From: Enhygromyxa salina
GTDB lineage: Bacteria > Myxococcota_A > Polyangia > Nannocystales > Nannocystaceae
Assembly (NCBI RefSeq): GCF_002994635.1
Contig: NZ_PVNL01000042.1
Coordinates: 62,001-126,000 of the forward strand
Direction of reading: 5' to 3'
DNA length: 64,000 nt
How positions within the stretch are numbered: position 1 is the stretch's first letter; each line of letters begins with the position of its first letter. Below, piece by piece: positions 34,897 to 46,259 of the stretch. The position numbers and the translations under genes are program-made. Below the pieces are notes generated by a model. It was given only the letters and a program-made list of their open reading frames with translations, was not told where the DNA came from and did not search any database.

Positions 34897-35733
34897 TCAG
34901 CGCACGCCCGAGGGCAGCCACGCGAAGTTGTAGTCGAGCACCGCGCAGCGCTTGCCCATCGCCGCCGCCATCGCGGGTGGGACCGGTGGCAGATCGAGGC
35001 GGGTCAGCTCGTGCTCGAGCGCGGCGTCGAGGTTGGCGTCGCCGCTCGAGGCCTTGCGCAGGACCTTGTCGACGCTGCCGTCGGTGCAGATCCGCAGGCG
35101 AAACGTGTAGGGGTTCGAGCTCGAGACCTGGCCGGCCCACGCGGGGACCTTCATCGAGCGAAGCGCCCGCATGACCTCGCTCGCCCATGGGTCGCCGTCG
35201 GCGAGCAGATCCGACCACGCGTTGGCGTCGTGAAATGGGTCGTCGACATCCTGGCCGGGCGCCGGTCCAGGGGTCGGGGTGGGTTTGGGCTTGGGCGTGG
35301 GCGTGGGCGGAACTTCGCCCGCTTCGGTCGCGCCTGGGTCGGCCTCGCTGCTCGGCTGGTGCGCGTCCTCGCTCACGCTGGCGCCTGGCTCATCGCTGAC
35401 TTGCTCCGGCGCGTCCGCCGGGAGCTCGCTGGCGGGCTCGGCCGCGGCGGCCGGCTCGGCGTCAGGCTCACCGGACGCGACCACCGACGCGGGCATGAAC
35501 TCGACCACCAACAGCGCATCTTGGTCATCGGCCGCGGCTGAGCTCGGCATCCACAGCAGCGCGCCCGTCAGCGCGAGACATCCGAGCAGCGACCCGAGCA
35601 CCCCACCAACGAACGGTCCCGGTCGGGACACCACCTCCTGCAGGTCGCGGCGGGCGACCGCGAACGGAGCCGTCAGCGCCGAGCGGATCGGAGGCAGACC
35701 AACGAGGACACGGGGACGGTCAGGGTCGTGCAT
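34897..35733 (-). CDS. TonB-like envelope protein with Pro/Ala-rich linker
   Basis: 278 residues from ATG 35733. One membrane helix (FVGGVLGSLLGCLALTGALLWM) is followed by an Ala/Glu/Pro-rich linker with TPTPKPKPTPTP, and a globular C-terminus (about 190-278) with FRLRICTDGSVDKVLRKASSG and LEHELTRLDLPPVPPAM, typical of TonB C-terminal or AgmX/PglI-like domains of myxobacteria. It likely spans the periplasm. No exbB/exbD gene is adjacent. It is divergent from the small protein at 35852. Confidence 0.65.
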   Translation of the reverse strand: MHDPDRPRVLVGLPPIRSALTAPFAVARRDLQEVVSRPGPFVGGVLGSLLGCLALTGALLWMPSSAAADDQDALLVVEFMPASVVASGEPDAEPAAAAEPASELPADAPEQVSDEPGASVSEDAHQPSSEADPGATEAGEVPPTPTPKPKPTPTPGPAPGQDVDDPFHDANAWSDLLADGDPWASEVMRALRSMKVPAWAGQVSSSNPYTFRLRICTDGSVDKVLRKASSGDANLDAALEHELTRLDLPPVPPAMAAAMGKRCAVLDYNFAWLPSGVR

Positions 35734-35851
35734 GGCGGCTAGCGTTGAACGTCGGCATCGCCAAAACCCTTCACCTCGCCCCAGATCTCGCTGCCACCCG
35801 CGAAATGCCTGGGTTGATGACCGCTGCGCAGCGCGTGGCACACTCCCCGCC

Positions 35852-36391
35852 ATGAGCCAGCCCGAACAACCCACCGGCCGCGTCCCCGCGCGCCTGTTCG
35901 TCGTGATCGCCCTGGCGGCGCTGGCCACGATCTTCGCCGTGGCCTTCACCCTCTACTCCAGCCTGGGCGCCGACGAGCAGCAGGTGTTCCCGATCGTCGA
36001 CGACTACCTGCGCGAGCCACAGACCGTGCCCGAGCGAGTCGAGGTGATCAGCGCCGAGGTTCGGCGGATCCAGATCAGCCACGCCGGGATCGAGGTCCAC
36101 GATCACGCGGGTCAGCGCTACACGATCAACCCCGACGGCACCAACCTGCGCCGCGGCGGCGAGGTCGCTGTGCCGACCGACAGCTTCGCCGTCGGCGACG
36201 TCGACTTCGCCGGGCTGCCCGTGATCCTGGCGGCCGCGAGCGAGCGCAGCGGCGGGACCCCCAACAGCGCGACGATCGAGCGGCGCGACGGTGCGCTGGT
36301 GTGGCGCGTGGTGATCTGGGCCGAGGGTGGAACGAGTGAACTGGTCTACACACAAGCTGGCGAGCTGCGCCCGGGCGCCAACGCCAGGTGA
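35852..36391 (+). CDS. Small membrane-anchored protein, unknown function
   Basis: 179 residues from ATG 35852. A short cytosolic tail leads to one membrane helix (RLFVVIALAALATIFAVAFTLY), followed by a beta-rich domain outside (VEVISAEVRRIQISHAGIEVHD, RYTINPDG). No recognised family. The opposite-strand gene ends at 36409, so the two converge. Confidence 0.65.
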   Translation: MSQPEQPTGRVPARLFVVIALAALATIFAVAFTLYSSLGADEQQVFPIVDDYLREPQTVPERVEVISAEVRRIQISHAGIEVHDHAGQRYTINPDGTNLRRGGEVAVPTDSFAVGDVDFAGLPVILAAASERSGGTPNSATIERRDGALVWRVVIWAEGGTSELVYTQAGELRPGANAR

Positions 36392-36408
36392 CGAACTCGA
36401 CGACTCGA

Positions 36409-36687
36409 CTACTCGACCTTCACCCCGCGCCAGAACGCGACGCGACCCGCGATCTGCTTGGCGGCCTCCTTTGGCGCGGGGTAGTACCAAGCCGCGTCAA
36501 CGTTGCGCTGGCCGTTCACCTCGACGGTCAAGTAGTGCGCGGTGCCCTTCCAGGGACACTCCGACTGGGTGTCGCTCTCGGTAAAATACGCGGACACGAT
36601 CGAGTCGCGCGGAAAGTAGTGATTGCCCTCGACGACCACGGTGTCGTCACTGTGTGCGATGGTCTCGCCGTTCCAGGTCGCTCGCAT
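36409..36687 (-). CDS. DUF427 family protein
   Basis: 92 residues, the full length of a single DUF427 domain. Family signature: ATWNGETIAHSDDTVVVEGN, YFPRDSI, SECPWKGTAHYLTV and AWYYPAPKEAA. Function of the family is not established. Stands alone upstream of the ABC transporter's end, on the same strand. Confidence 0.85.
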   Translation of the reverse strand: MRATWNGETIAHSDDTVVVEGNHYFPRDSIVSAYFTESDTQSECPWKGTAHYLTVEVNGQRNVDAAWYYPAPKEAAKQIAGRVAFWRGVKVE

Positions 36688-36717
36688 GCGCGTGGATACG
36701 CGTGTCGCTGACCCGAG

Positions 36718-38508
<1,791 letters not shown>

Positions 38509-38525
38509 GACCGACAGGCGCAGGA

Positions 38526-40115
38526 CTACTGCGGAAGCTGCTCTTCCTCGTTCGACTCCTCAGTTGGCTCTTCCTCGGTCTGCTCTTCCTCGGGCTGCTC
38601 CTCCTCGGTCTGCTCTTCCTCGGGCTGCTCTTCCTCGGGCTGCTCCTCTTCGACGACGCCCTCGTCCTCGCCACCCTCTTCGCCGCCTCCTTCGCCACCC
38701 TCGTCGTCCCCCTCGCCCGACTCGACCATCACGCCCATCTCGGCCGGGATCGTGCGTTCGTCGGGGGGTGGGATCTCGATCTCTTCGTCGCCGGTCGCCG
38801 CGGCGGCGGCCTCTTGCGCGGCCTGCTGCTTGGCGTTGCGCTGCGCCGCCCGCTGCTCGGCCCGGTCCTTGCTCCGGTTGGTCCGGGCCTCACGCTTCTC
38901 TCGCAGCTGCTCCTGGCGAGACTTGGACTTGACCCCGCGGAACCGGCGATGCTTGAAGTTGCCCTCGAGCACGACCCCCATCCAGCCTTCGTCGGGCGGA
39001 TCCATCAGCACCTTGGGGCTCGCGGTCAGGACCAGAAGATCCACGTTGTCGCTGCGCTGACGCAGCGACGGATCAATGAACACCTTGATCAGCAGATTCA
39101 GGCGCGAGTTGGCGATGGGGTCGTTGAAGTCGATCTCACCCGAGATCTTGAACACGATGTCGTCGCTCTCGGTTCCGAACTCCTCGGCCACGGCCAGGCC
39201 GTCGACGATCTCGAGCACGCCATCGAGGGTCCCAAGGTCAATCTCGGGGATCGTGACCCCCTTCGACAGCATGCTGGTCTTCTTGGACCCGGGCACGAAC
39301 AGCTTGGTCTCGCCGTCGCCCACGGTGCATGAATAGCAGTGGACCTCGAGCCGCCCGCTGGACTTGGCCCACTCGTTGTTCGGCGCCGTGATGTCGACGT
39401 CGAGCGCGAACACGCCGCGCACGGGGGCGTTGACCGCGTCCTGCAGCTTCGGCACGCCATACAGCGGCAGGTCGGCGATGTTGAAGGCCACGTGAGACTC
39501 TTCGTCGCCCTGAAAGTAGGCGCCGCTCATCGTGCCCTCGTCCATCGTCGCCTCGAACTCGACGTCGATCTCGTCAAACAACAGATACTTGAGCACGGAG
39601 AAGCTGGCGTCGAGCTCCTCGATCACGAACGGCACTGGGGTCGAGTCGGGGCGCGAGGGCTTGAAGCTCCACACCACCTGCTCGAGCGTGGCCGAGCCCC
39701 ACGGGCGAATCGAGACGTCCTCGACCGTGATGTTGAACCCGGCCTTGCGAGCCTCATGCGAGATGCGCCAGGCGATCGAGCGGGTCGGGAGGCTGACCCA
39801 GGCCGAGATGATGAACACCAACAACAGGCCGCCGGCCCACATCGCCACGCGCCCGAGCTTGCGACCGATCGCGCGCAGGTCGAAGCCCATGCCGCCCGGG
39901 GTCAGCCCCGCGGCCAGGCTCGCGCTCGGGCGCAGGCCCGAGCCGCTCATGCCGGTCGCGCTCATGCCAGGTCCGGTGCCGCCCGGCGCCGGGGACAGGT
40001 CGTCGAGCGGCGGCAGATCAGGACCCGAGCCGAGCCCCAGGGTCTGGCTGGGCTCGCGGGGGTAGCTGGGCTCGCGGGGGTAGCTGGGCTCGCGGGGGTT
40101 GAGTTCGTCGCTCAT
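38526..40115 (-). CDS. gspN: Type II secretion system protein GspN
   Basis: 529 residues. The N-terminus has three tandem REPSYP units, then a membrane helix ([18 protein letters not shown]) and a periplasmic AsmA-like beta domain with [17 protein letters not shown], the pattern of the GspN family of delta-proteobacteria. The last ~65 residues are a Glu-rich low-complexity tail (EEEQPEEEQ units). It is last in the gsp operon, four bases after gspM ends. Its exact role in the secretion machine is not settled. Confidence 0.8.
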   Translation of the reverse strand: MSDELNPREPSYPREPSYPREPSQTLGLGSGPDLPPLDDLSPAPGGTGPGMSATGMSGSGLRPSASLAAGLTPGGMGFDLRAIGRKLGRVAMWAGGLLLVFIISAWVSLPTRSIAWRISHEARKAGFNITVEDVSIRPWGSATLEQVVWSFKPSRPDSTPVPFVIEELDASFSVLKYLLFDEIDVEFEATMDEGTMSGAYFQGDEESHVAFNIADLPLYGVPKLQDAVNAPVRGVFALDVDITAPNNEWAKSSGRLEVHCYSCTVGDGETKLFVPGSKKTSMLSKGVTIPEIDLGTLDGVLEIVDGLAVAEEFGTESDDIVFKISGEIDFNDPIANSRLNLLIKVFIDPSLRQRSDNVDLLVLTASPKVLMDPPDEGWMGVVLEGNFKHRRFRGVKSKSRQEQLREKREARTNRSKDRAEQRAAQRNAKQQAAQEAAAAATGDEEIEIPPPDERTIPAEMGVMVESGEGDDEGGEGGGEEGGEDEGVVEEEQPEEEQPEEEQTEEEQPEEEQTEEEPTEESNEEEQLPQ

Positions 40116-40118
40116 CGC

Positions 40119-40709
40119 TCAGCCTTCTTGTTCCTGCTGTTGGTCGTCTTCGGGCGTCACGCGCTCCCAGGTGGCGAGCACGACGTCGACGTTGAGCCGA
40201 TCCTCGCTGCCGCTGGGCGAGCGGATCGTCAAGCCCTGGGTCAGGACCACGTGGCCCTCCTTGCTCTCGACGGTGCTCAAGAACTTGGTCAGCTGCGCGA
40301 GCGTGACCCCGCGCAGGTCGAATTCGTAGGTGCGCATCTGCAGGCCCGGCGCGACCTCGACCGCGGGTTTCTCGGCCTGATTCGAGGCCGTGACCTCGGC
40401 GACGGTCTGGGCCTCTTCGACGAGCGTGCTGAACAACAGCGGCGTCGATGAGATCTTCTTTTGCGCCTCGGCCTTGAGCGCCAGCTTCTCTTGATACGAG
40501 GGCCCAAAGGTGCGGGTGAGCTCCAGACCCTCGCGCTTGTCGGCGATCTCGTCGTCGATGTCCGAGAGCCGCTTGTGGCGCATGAACATCATGACGCCCG
40601 TCGCCATCAGCAAGAACACGCCGACGAGCGCCATGACCAGCACCCGCTCGCGCGGCTGCAGTCGCTCCCAGAACCCCGGGCCTTTGTGCTTCGCGTCAAC
40701 CTTCGCCAT
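40119..40709 (-). CDS. gspM: Type II secretion system protein GspM
   Basis: 196 residues. A short cytosolic segment with LQPRERVLVMALVGVFLLM forms the single inner-membrane helix, then a coiled region and a ferredoxin-like domain (MRTYEFDLRGVTLAQLTKFL). The RERVL motif before the helix is typical of GspM. It pairs with GspL in the inner-membrane platform; the genes overlap by 14 bases. Confidence 0.85.
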   Translation of the reverse strand: MAKVDAKHKGPGFWERLQPRERVLVMALVGVFLLMATGVMMFMRHKRLSDIDDEIADKREGLELTRTFGPSYQEKLALKAEAQKKISSTPLLFSTLVEEAQTVAEVTASNQAEKPAVEVAPGLQMRTYEFDLRGVTLAQLTKFLSTVESKEGHVVLTQGLTIRSPSGSEDRLNVDVVLATWERVTPEDDQQQEQEG

Positions 40710-42579
40710 CGTCGCTCGCTCCTTGCAGCGCGACGCTGCCCGTAAAGCAATTGTGGTCGACCGACATCTCGAATGACTGCCGGCCGTTGCGATCTTTGAT
40801 CATGCCCTTGGTGATCCCGCGAATGCACCCGTACTGGCGCAGCCGGACCCCGAGTCGATCTTGGGCGGTCGCGCGCGTGGCCGACAGGTTCAGCTCGATC
40901 TTGAGGTTGCGGATCTCCATGCTGGCCAGCAGCAGCTGATCGTCGGCCAGGATCCCCGCGTTGCTGTCGGTGATCGGCGCGGGGCCGGCCTCGACCGCGC
41001 CCTCGGTCTCGCCCTCGTCGTCGCCACCCGGAGGCCCGCCGAGCAGCCCGCCTGACGGATACACGACATCCGTGGGGAACACCGGATTGCCCGAGGGATC
41101 GAGCGGGAGCGGAGCGCCGTCGGGGCCGATGATCGCGGGCGCGCCGTCGCTGCCGACCCCGGTCGTGTAGCCGGGCGGCAGCTGACTGCCATCGGGGGCG
41201 GTCGCGACTGCCCCAGCCTTGGGCGTCGCCGCCTTGGTCACCAGCTCGAGCACCTCGAGCGCCCCACGCTCGGGGATCTGGCCCTTCACGTCGCCGCCCT
41301 CGGCCTCGCCGAGCTTGGTTCGCACGGCGCCGCTGCTGTTGAGCACGGTCCCAAACACGCTGCGGGTCTCATGCTCGAGCTCGGCCGCGTACGCGTCGAG
41401 CTCGCGCTCGGCCGCCTTGACCCGAACCATGCTGTCGACGGTAGCGAACGCCAAGATCGCAATGCCCAGCGCCGCGACCGTCGAGAAGTGCTGCTGAAAC
41501 CATGCCCCCTCGCCGCCGCCGGTATCGTACGCGTCGTGCAGCTGGATCAGCGGGCGCCGCCCAGTTGCGACCGCGGTCCCCAGCGCGACGAGGGAGCCGG
41601 TCCAGTCGCGGCCTTGCACCTGACGCAGCGCGCCGCTCTCTTTGGGCGCGACCACCCCGACCTCGAGCCCGGTCTCGCCGGCCAGCCACCGGTCCAGCCC
41701 ACGCAGCCGCGCGACCCCGCCGGACAGGCGCAGCTCGACGACCTCGCAGCCAAACTCGGACTTCAGCCACTGGCGGGTGTGCTCGATCTCCCGCAGCAGG
41801 GGCTGCAGCGCCTGGCGGACCTGCGGATCTTCGGTGTTGCCGTCGCGCTCGAGCGCGACCGTGGCGGCGACGGTGTCCAGACCCCAAGCCTTCCCGAGCT
41901 CACGCAGCAGCTGTCGCCCACCGCGACGCATGCTGCGGGCGGCGATCGGCCCGTCGTTGCCAAGCGCGACCAGCTCGGTGCTCTTGTGGCCAAAGTCGAC
42001 GACCAGGCTGGCTGGCTGCAGGCCTGGTGCAGCCCCCGGGCGCAGCCCCGGAACCGGCGTGCTGGCCAGCGCCTGGGCGATCGCCAGGGCCCCCGTGGTG
42101 ATCAATTTGAGGTCGACGTCCGCGAGCTGCAGGCGCGCGCTCACGTGCTCGATCGTCGCGCGCTTGGCCGCCACGACCAACGCACGCCCGCGCCCGTCAC
42201 CGAGCTTGATCGGCAGGTGATCCGTGGCCAGCTCTTCGATCGAGACTGGAAACTGCCCGTCGAGTTCAAAGTTGATCGCCTGCGCGATCTGGCGGGGGTC
42301 GTCAAACGGAAAGCTCAGCACCCGATAGCTGCCCGAGCCGCCCGGCAGCGCGATCCCGGTGGGCAGGTGCCGAAGCCCGCGCTCGTCGAGCATGCGCAGC
42401 GCGGTGTCGATCGCCGCGTCGAGCGGATCGACCGGGCCCTGCGAGGCGCCGCTGGACGACGTGGGCCGCACCTCTTGCTCCCAGACATGCATGACCTGGG
42501 CACCGCGAAGTCCGGCGGTCACCACCGCGACCTTGACCTTGCGGTTTCCGAGATCGATTCCTACGAACTTCTGGGCCAT
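40696..42579 (-). CDS. gspL: Type II secretion system protein GspL
   Basis: 627 residues. The cytosolic actin-like (PilM-type) domain begins FVGIDLGNRKVKVAVV and contains ASLVVDFGHKSTEL. A membrane helix lies near residue 370 (FSTVAALGIAILAFATV), followed by a periplasmic region with Gly/Pro-rich insert (about 465-540). It recruits the GspE ATPase to the membrane. It is longer than typical GspL (about 400 residues) because of the insert. Confidence 0.85.
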   Translation of the reverse strand: MAQKFVGIDLGNRKVKVAVVTAGLRGAQVMHVWEQEVRPTSSSGASQGPVDPLDAAIDTALRMLDERGLRHLPTGIALPGGSGSYRVLSFPFDDPRQIAQAINFELDGQFPVSIEELATDHLPIKLGDGRGRALVVAAKRATIEHVSARLQLADVDLKLITTGALAIAQALASTPVPGLRPGAAPGLQPASLVVDFGHKSTELVALGNDGPIAARSMRRGGRQLLRELGKAWGLDTVAATVALERDGNTEDPQVRQALQPLLREIEHTRQWLKSEFGCEVVELRLSGGVARLRGLDRWLAGETGLEVGVVAPKESGALRQVQGRDWTGSLVALGTAVATGRRPLIQLHDAYDTGGGEGAWFQQHFSTVAALGIAILAFATVDSMVRVKAAERELDAYAAELEHETRSVFGTVLNSSGAVRTKLGEAEGGDVKGQIPERGALEVLELVTKAATPKAGAVATAPDGSQLPPGYTTGVGSDGAPAIIGPDGAPLPLDPSGNPVFPTDVVYPSGGLLGGPPGGDDEGETEGAVEAGPAPITDSNAGILADDQLLLASMEIRNLKIELNLSATRATAQDRLGVRLRQYGCIRGITKGMIKDRNGRQSFEMSVDHNCFTGSVALQGASDDGEG

Positions 42580-42588
42580 GCTGCTTGC

Positions 42589-43914
42589 TCAGTCTTCCCG
42601 ATAATATAGCCAGGTACCCTTGCCAGCGCTCTGGTTGCGGGCGTACTGGATGTCGTAGACGGCCGTCAGGCGCTTGCGGACGCTGCCGACCGTGGTGATG
42701 ATCTCGAGCCGGTAGATGCGCTCGGGCTCGACGGTGGCGACGTCCTGCAGGCCGCCCCAGCTCGCGCCGTCGTTGTTGCTGCCGCCCTTGACCCGCACCT
42801 CCATGCCGTCGGGCACCTTCGGCAGGTTGGCGGCGTAGTCGTCGTCTTCGCTGCTGTCCCCGAACAGGCTCATCGGGTTGACGAACTGGTCGGGCTTGGC
42901 GACCAGCGCCTTGAAGTCCTCGAGCTTGTCGAACAGGCTGAATTCACGCGACTCGACCACGAAGTTCGCGAGCGGCATCGTCATCATCAAGAAATTGTCG
43001 CCCTCGGTCTTCCAGCGATCCGCGCCGGAGACCGCGTGGCGCAGAACCTGGGCGATCTGCTCGGGGCTCGCAAAGTTGAGGTTGACCTTGCAGCCGCCGT
43101 AGACGGTCAGGTCGCCGCTGAACGCCGCCATCCAGTCGTCGTCCACGGCCTCGACCAGGTGCAGCTCCAGGACCGAGTCGAGCCGGGCGTCGCGTGACTC
43201 GTAGGGGTCGTGCAGCTCGGTGTAGCCGTAGCGCTCGTCCTGCGAGCTCTGGCGCAGCCGGTAGGCGTCGAACCGCTTGGTGTCGTCGTCGATGTAGTCG
43301 ACGATCGCCTGCAGCACGTGCTGACGGTTGTAGCGCTCGCCGTCGCTCTTCTCTTCGTCGAACAGCGGGTCGTAGAGCTTGGGCAGCATCAGCGCCTCGA
43401 GGGTCTCGGTGACGCGTGCGCGGGGAGAGTTGTCGCCGTCTTTCTCGATCGCGAGGCAGTTGACGTTGATCTTGCCGCTCTCGGCCTCGAGCCGGACCTC
43501 GAAGCTGCCGCCGCCGTCGAGCGCGAGCTCGTTGAGCGAGCTGGTGTCGAGGCCGACCAGCGCGCCGAGCCCCTCGGCCCCGTCCGTGGTGCCGAAGATC
43601 GACATCAGGTAGGGCGCGAGCATGGTGATGTCCATCGCGCCCATCATGTCGCGGAACTGCTTTTGGTTGAACACCATGCGCTGCAGCTCGAACATCAGGA
43701 CCGACAGCTGCATCGCCCCTCGCTGGACCGCGCGAGCGCGGACCTCGTCACCGTGGTTGATCGCGGACTGCCAGTCGACGCGGGCCTTGTAATTGAACGA
43801 CGCCGTGAACGGGAACAAGATCGCCAGCGCGATCAAGACCATGAGGATCGCAATGCCCTCTTGGCCCTTCTTGCGCTTGCGCTTGGTCTTGCTCTGATCG
43901 GTCGCGGCCATCAT
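42589..43914 (-). CDS. gspK: Type II secretion minor pseudopilin GspK
   Basis: 441 residues. An N-terminal pseudopilin region GIAILMVLIALAILFPF follows a Lys/Arg-rich leader, and the large domain contains VNLNFASPEQIAQVL, the helix-hairpin-type segment of GspK. The glycine-type cleavage site falls in KGQEG-IAIL. GspK caps the pseudopilus tip with GspI and GspJ. The start overlaps the GspJ stop (ATGA, 43911-43914). Confidence 0.85.
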   Translation of the reverse strand: MMAATDQSKTKRKRKKGQEGIAILMVLIALAILFPFTASFNYKARVDWQSAINHGDEVRARAVQRGAMQLSVLMFELQRMVFNQKQFRDMMGAMDITMLAPYLMSIFGTTDGAEGLGALVGLDTSSLNELALDGGGSFEVRLEAESGKINVNCLAIEKDGDNSPRARVTETLEALMLPKLYDPLFDEEKSDGERYNRQHVLQAIVDYIDDDTKRFDAYRLRQSSQDERYGYTELHDPYESRDARLDSVLELHLVEAVDDDWMAAFSGDLTVYGGCKVNLNFASPEQIAQVLRHAVSGADRWKTEGDNFLMMTMPLANFVVESREFSLFDKLEDFKALVAKPDQFVNPMSLFGDSSEDDDYAANLPKVPDGMEVRVKGGSNNDGASWGGLQDVATVEPERIYRLEIITTVGSVRKRLTAVYDIQYARNQSAGKGTWLYYRED

Positions 43915-44600
43915 TTACCCAAGTCGATCTTCTCCTGCATGGGCAGGGTCGTCTGGGTCACGAAGTACTGGACCTCGCGATCGTCGTTCATGATGCCAAG
44001 CTTGATCTCGACCCGCGGCGGCAGGCGATCGGGCTGCTGATCGACGGCGGTGGTCCGCCACTCGTCCAGCCACTCCTCGCGGGTTGGATCCCAGTAGCGA
44101 AACTCGAGGCTGTCGACGTCCTCGCACATGACGTAGGCCGGCGCGTAGCGGCGCAGATCTTCGGGCAGGTCGCCGGTCAGGCGCTTGGTCTCGCGCCGGT
44201 ACAGGTGGGTGCGCGAGCTGTCGTCGGGGTCGTCGGCCAGGAAGTATTGAATGACGGTCTGATCGCTCTCGTTGGCGTCCTTGCGGATCCGCAGGTGTGA
44301 GAAGCTGGAGAAGGTCAGGCTGTCGCCGCTGGTGCTCGAGCGGCCCTCGAACATCGTGAAGTGACGGACCTCTTCGGGGCGGCGATTGAACGACAGGTAG
44401 GAAGACGCGACCTCCGAGGACATGCGATCCATCGAGTTGCGGATCGCGGCGTAGCGGACCTGAATGTCCTCGGTCATCTCGGTCGCGGTGATCGTGGCCG
44501 AGAAGCTGTTCCAGACCGACAGCATCATGATCGTGACGATCGCCATGGCGACGAGCACCTCGATCAGGGTCATGCCGCGCTGGCGGCTGCTCGCCCTCAC
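43911..44600 (-). CDS. gspJ: Type II secretion minor pseudopilin GspJ
   Basis: 229 residues from GTG 44600, which overlaps the GspI stop (GTGA). The prepilin site RQRG-MTLIEVLVAMAI is nine residues from the start, normal for this class. The soluble part (FTMFEGRSSTSG, VIQYFLADD, FRYWDPTREEW) matches GspJ beta-rich domains. The same frame is open to 45380, but that stretch is the GspI gene in another frame. Confidence 0.85.
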   Translation of the reverse strand: MRASSRQRGMTLIEVLVAMAIVTIMMLSVWNSFSATITATEMTEDIQVRYAAIRNSMDRMSSEVASSYLSFNRRPEEVRHFTMFEGRSSTSGDSLTFSSFSHLRIRKDANESDQTVIQYFLADDPDDSSRTHLYRRETKRLTGDLPEDLRRYAPAYVMCEDVDSLEFRYWDPTREEWLDEWRTTAVDQQPDRLPPRVEIKLGIMNDDREVQYFVTQTTLPMQEKIDLGK

Positions 44601-45352
44601 TTGCCCCCCATGTTTCCGCCGCCGCCGCCACCCATGCTCGGCGGGCGCATGCCGCCACCACGGCCGCCGCCGCCGCTGCCGCCCGCGCCACCCGTGCTCG
44701 ACCCGCTCTCTTCGCTGGTCCCCGAGTCGTCGTCTTCTTCGCTGAACTCGCCGCCGCCCGCCTCGGACAGGGCCTGCAGCGCGTTGGGATCGGTCCAGAA
44801 CGTCTGGATCGTGAACTCTTGCTCGATCTCGCCCTGGTTCCAGGTGAGCGTGCAGTCGACCTTGCGGATCGAGTTCTCGATCGCGGCCTTGACCATGGGC
44901 CAGACCATGCCGAGCGCGCCAAAGGCCTGGTCGCCCGCGTCCATGTTGTTGTCGTCGCTGGCGCCCGACATGTCGTCGGCGCCCTCTTTGGACTCGAGCA
45001 ATTGGTTGTACTCGGGCAGCTCGATGAAGTGGATCGTGCAGGCCCACGCAATGTCGTCGTAGCCCTGCTCGCCAAAGTCGCCCTCGAGCTCGACGTCGGA
45101 ATTGACCCACCCTTCGCGGCGGTGAAAGAACTCGAGCTCGACGATCTGCTGCTCGGCGAGCAGCGCGACCGCGGTGATGTCTCGCGCGTAGCGAGTCGCG
45201 GCCATGCTGTTCATCTGCGAGCCCATCAGCGAGCTCAGCGAGACCGCGAGGATCGCCACCGCGATCAGCACCTCGAGCAGCGTGAAGCCGGTCTGCCCGA
45301 GCTTGGCCTGCCTCCCACCCGCACTCCCACCCTGGGTGTCGCGAGCGGCCAT
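44597..45352 (-). CDS. gspI: Type II secretion minor pseudopilin GspI
   Basis: 251 residues. Prepilin site QTG-FTLLEVLIAVAILAVSL lies about 22 residues from the start. The C-terminal ~45 residues are a Gly/Ser-rich low-complexity tail (GGGGRGGGM). It is longer than usual GspI (about 125 residues). The start shares one base with the GspH stop (TGATG at 45350-45354). Confidence 0.85.
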   Translation of the reverse strand: MAARDTQGGSAGGRQAKLGQTGFTLLEVLIAVAILAVSLSSLMGSQMNSMAATRYARDITAVALLAEQQIVELEFFHRREGWVNSDVELEGDFGEQGYDDIAWACTIHFIELPEYNQLLESKEGADDMSGASDDNNMDAGDQAFGALGMVWPMVKAAIENSIRKVDCTLTWNQGEIEQEFTIQTFWTDPNALQALSEAGGGEFSEEDDDSGTSEESGSSTGGAGGSGGGGRGGGMRPPSMGGGGGGNMGGK

Positions 45353-46224
45353 CAGAAGCTCCTCCGGTCAGCCTTGTCACCGAGGTCGTCCTCGACGTCG
45401 TCGATGACCGCGGGCAGCTCCAGATCGACGATCCCGGCCTCGACCGTGACCTTGCCGGTCAGCGGCTGGACCAAGATCGTGTACTCGATGTCGTCTTCGC
45501 CAGTGATCCGCGCGCCGAGCTTGGGCTTGCCCTTGAGCTGGATGGCCGCGAGCTGGGTCTGACCACGCGGGAAGAAGTAGAGGTCGGCCTCGCCCTCGGT
45601 GATCGGGTCGGGATCGGCGTCGGTCTGCACGCTGAGGATCTCGACGCCGTCGGGAAACACGATCGGCTCGCCGAGGTCGCCCAAGGTCGCGTCGGCCTCG
45701 AACGCCTCGAACAGCGGCGGTCGCTGGCGCGGGACCTCTTGCTTCTGGACAGTGTAGGGGTCGTAGGGGTTGGCTTCACCGGCGGCGCTGTAGACCGCGG
45801 CCGCGACCGAGCTGAAGTAGCTGTCGGCCGCCCGGGCGTCGCGCTCGGCTTGATCCTGCAGCTTGTCGTCGTCCTGGCGGAACAGCTCGCCGTTGCGGTC
45901 AGTCGACGGCAGATACATCGCGTCCTCGGCCTTTTGCAGCTGAAAGCTGCGCTGCTCGAAGTCGATGTGGATCCGGTAGTAGTAGCCGGTGAAGCGGGCG
46001 CGGTCGTAGGCAAACCGAACCGTGGACGCGAGCTGGTTGGTCGTGCGCACGACCTCGGCCTGGCTGGCCGCGCCCATGCTCATCGACGCCGACCACATGA
46101 TCAGGCCGATGATCAGCAAGACGATCAGGATCTCGATCAACGTCAAGCCACGCTGCCGGCCGCGCCCCGCCGATAGTCGGCGGCGCGAGACGAGCCCTGG
46201 CTGATTGTCGTCGATCGTCGTCAT
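45352..46224 (-). CDS. gspH: Type II secretion minor pseudopilin GspH
   Basis: 290 residues. The prepilin site RQRG-LTLIEILIVLLIIGLI is about 26 residues from the start. The following region (SQAEVVRTTNQLASTVRFAYDRA) is the conserved GspH/FimT helix. The C-terminal domain is beta-rich (GVEILSVQTDAD). It lies between gspG and gspI. Confidence 0.85.
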   Translation of the reverse strand: MTTIDDNQPGLVSRRRLSAGRGRQRGLTLIEILIVLLIIGLIMWSASMSMGAASQAEVVRTTNQLASTVRFAYDRARFTGYYYRIHIDFEQRSFQLQKAEDAMYLPSTDRNGELFRQDDDKLQDQAERDARAADSYFSSVAAAVYSAAGEANPYDPYTVQKQEVPRQRPPLFEAFEADATLGDLGEPIVFPDGVEILSVQTDADPDPITEGEADLYFFPRGQTQLAAIQLKGKPKLGARITGEDDIEYTILVQPLTGKVTVEAGIVDLELPAVIDDVEDDLGDKADRRSF

Positions 46225-46259
46225 TGCTAAATTGCGCCCGGATGATCAGCTCGCGGTGA

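Noticed and set aside
43911-45380. A 489-residue protein in the gspJ frame
   Set aside because: The upstream part overlaps gspI in another frame and has no coding character; GTG 44600 with GTGA coupling gives a normal GspJ.
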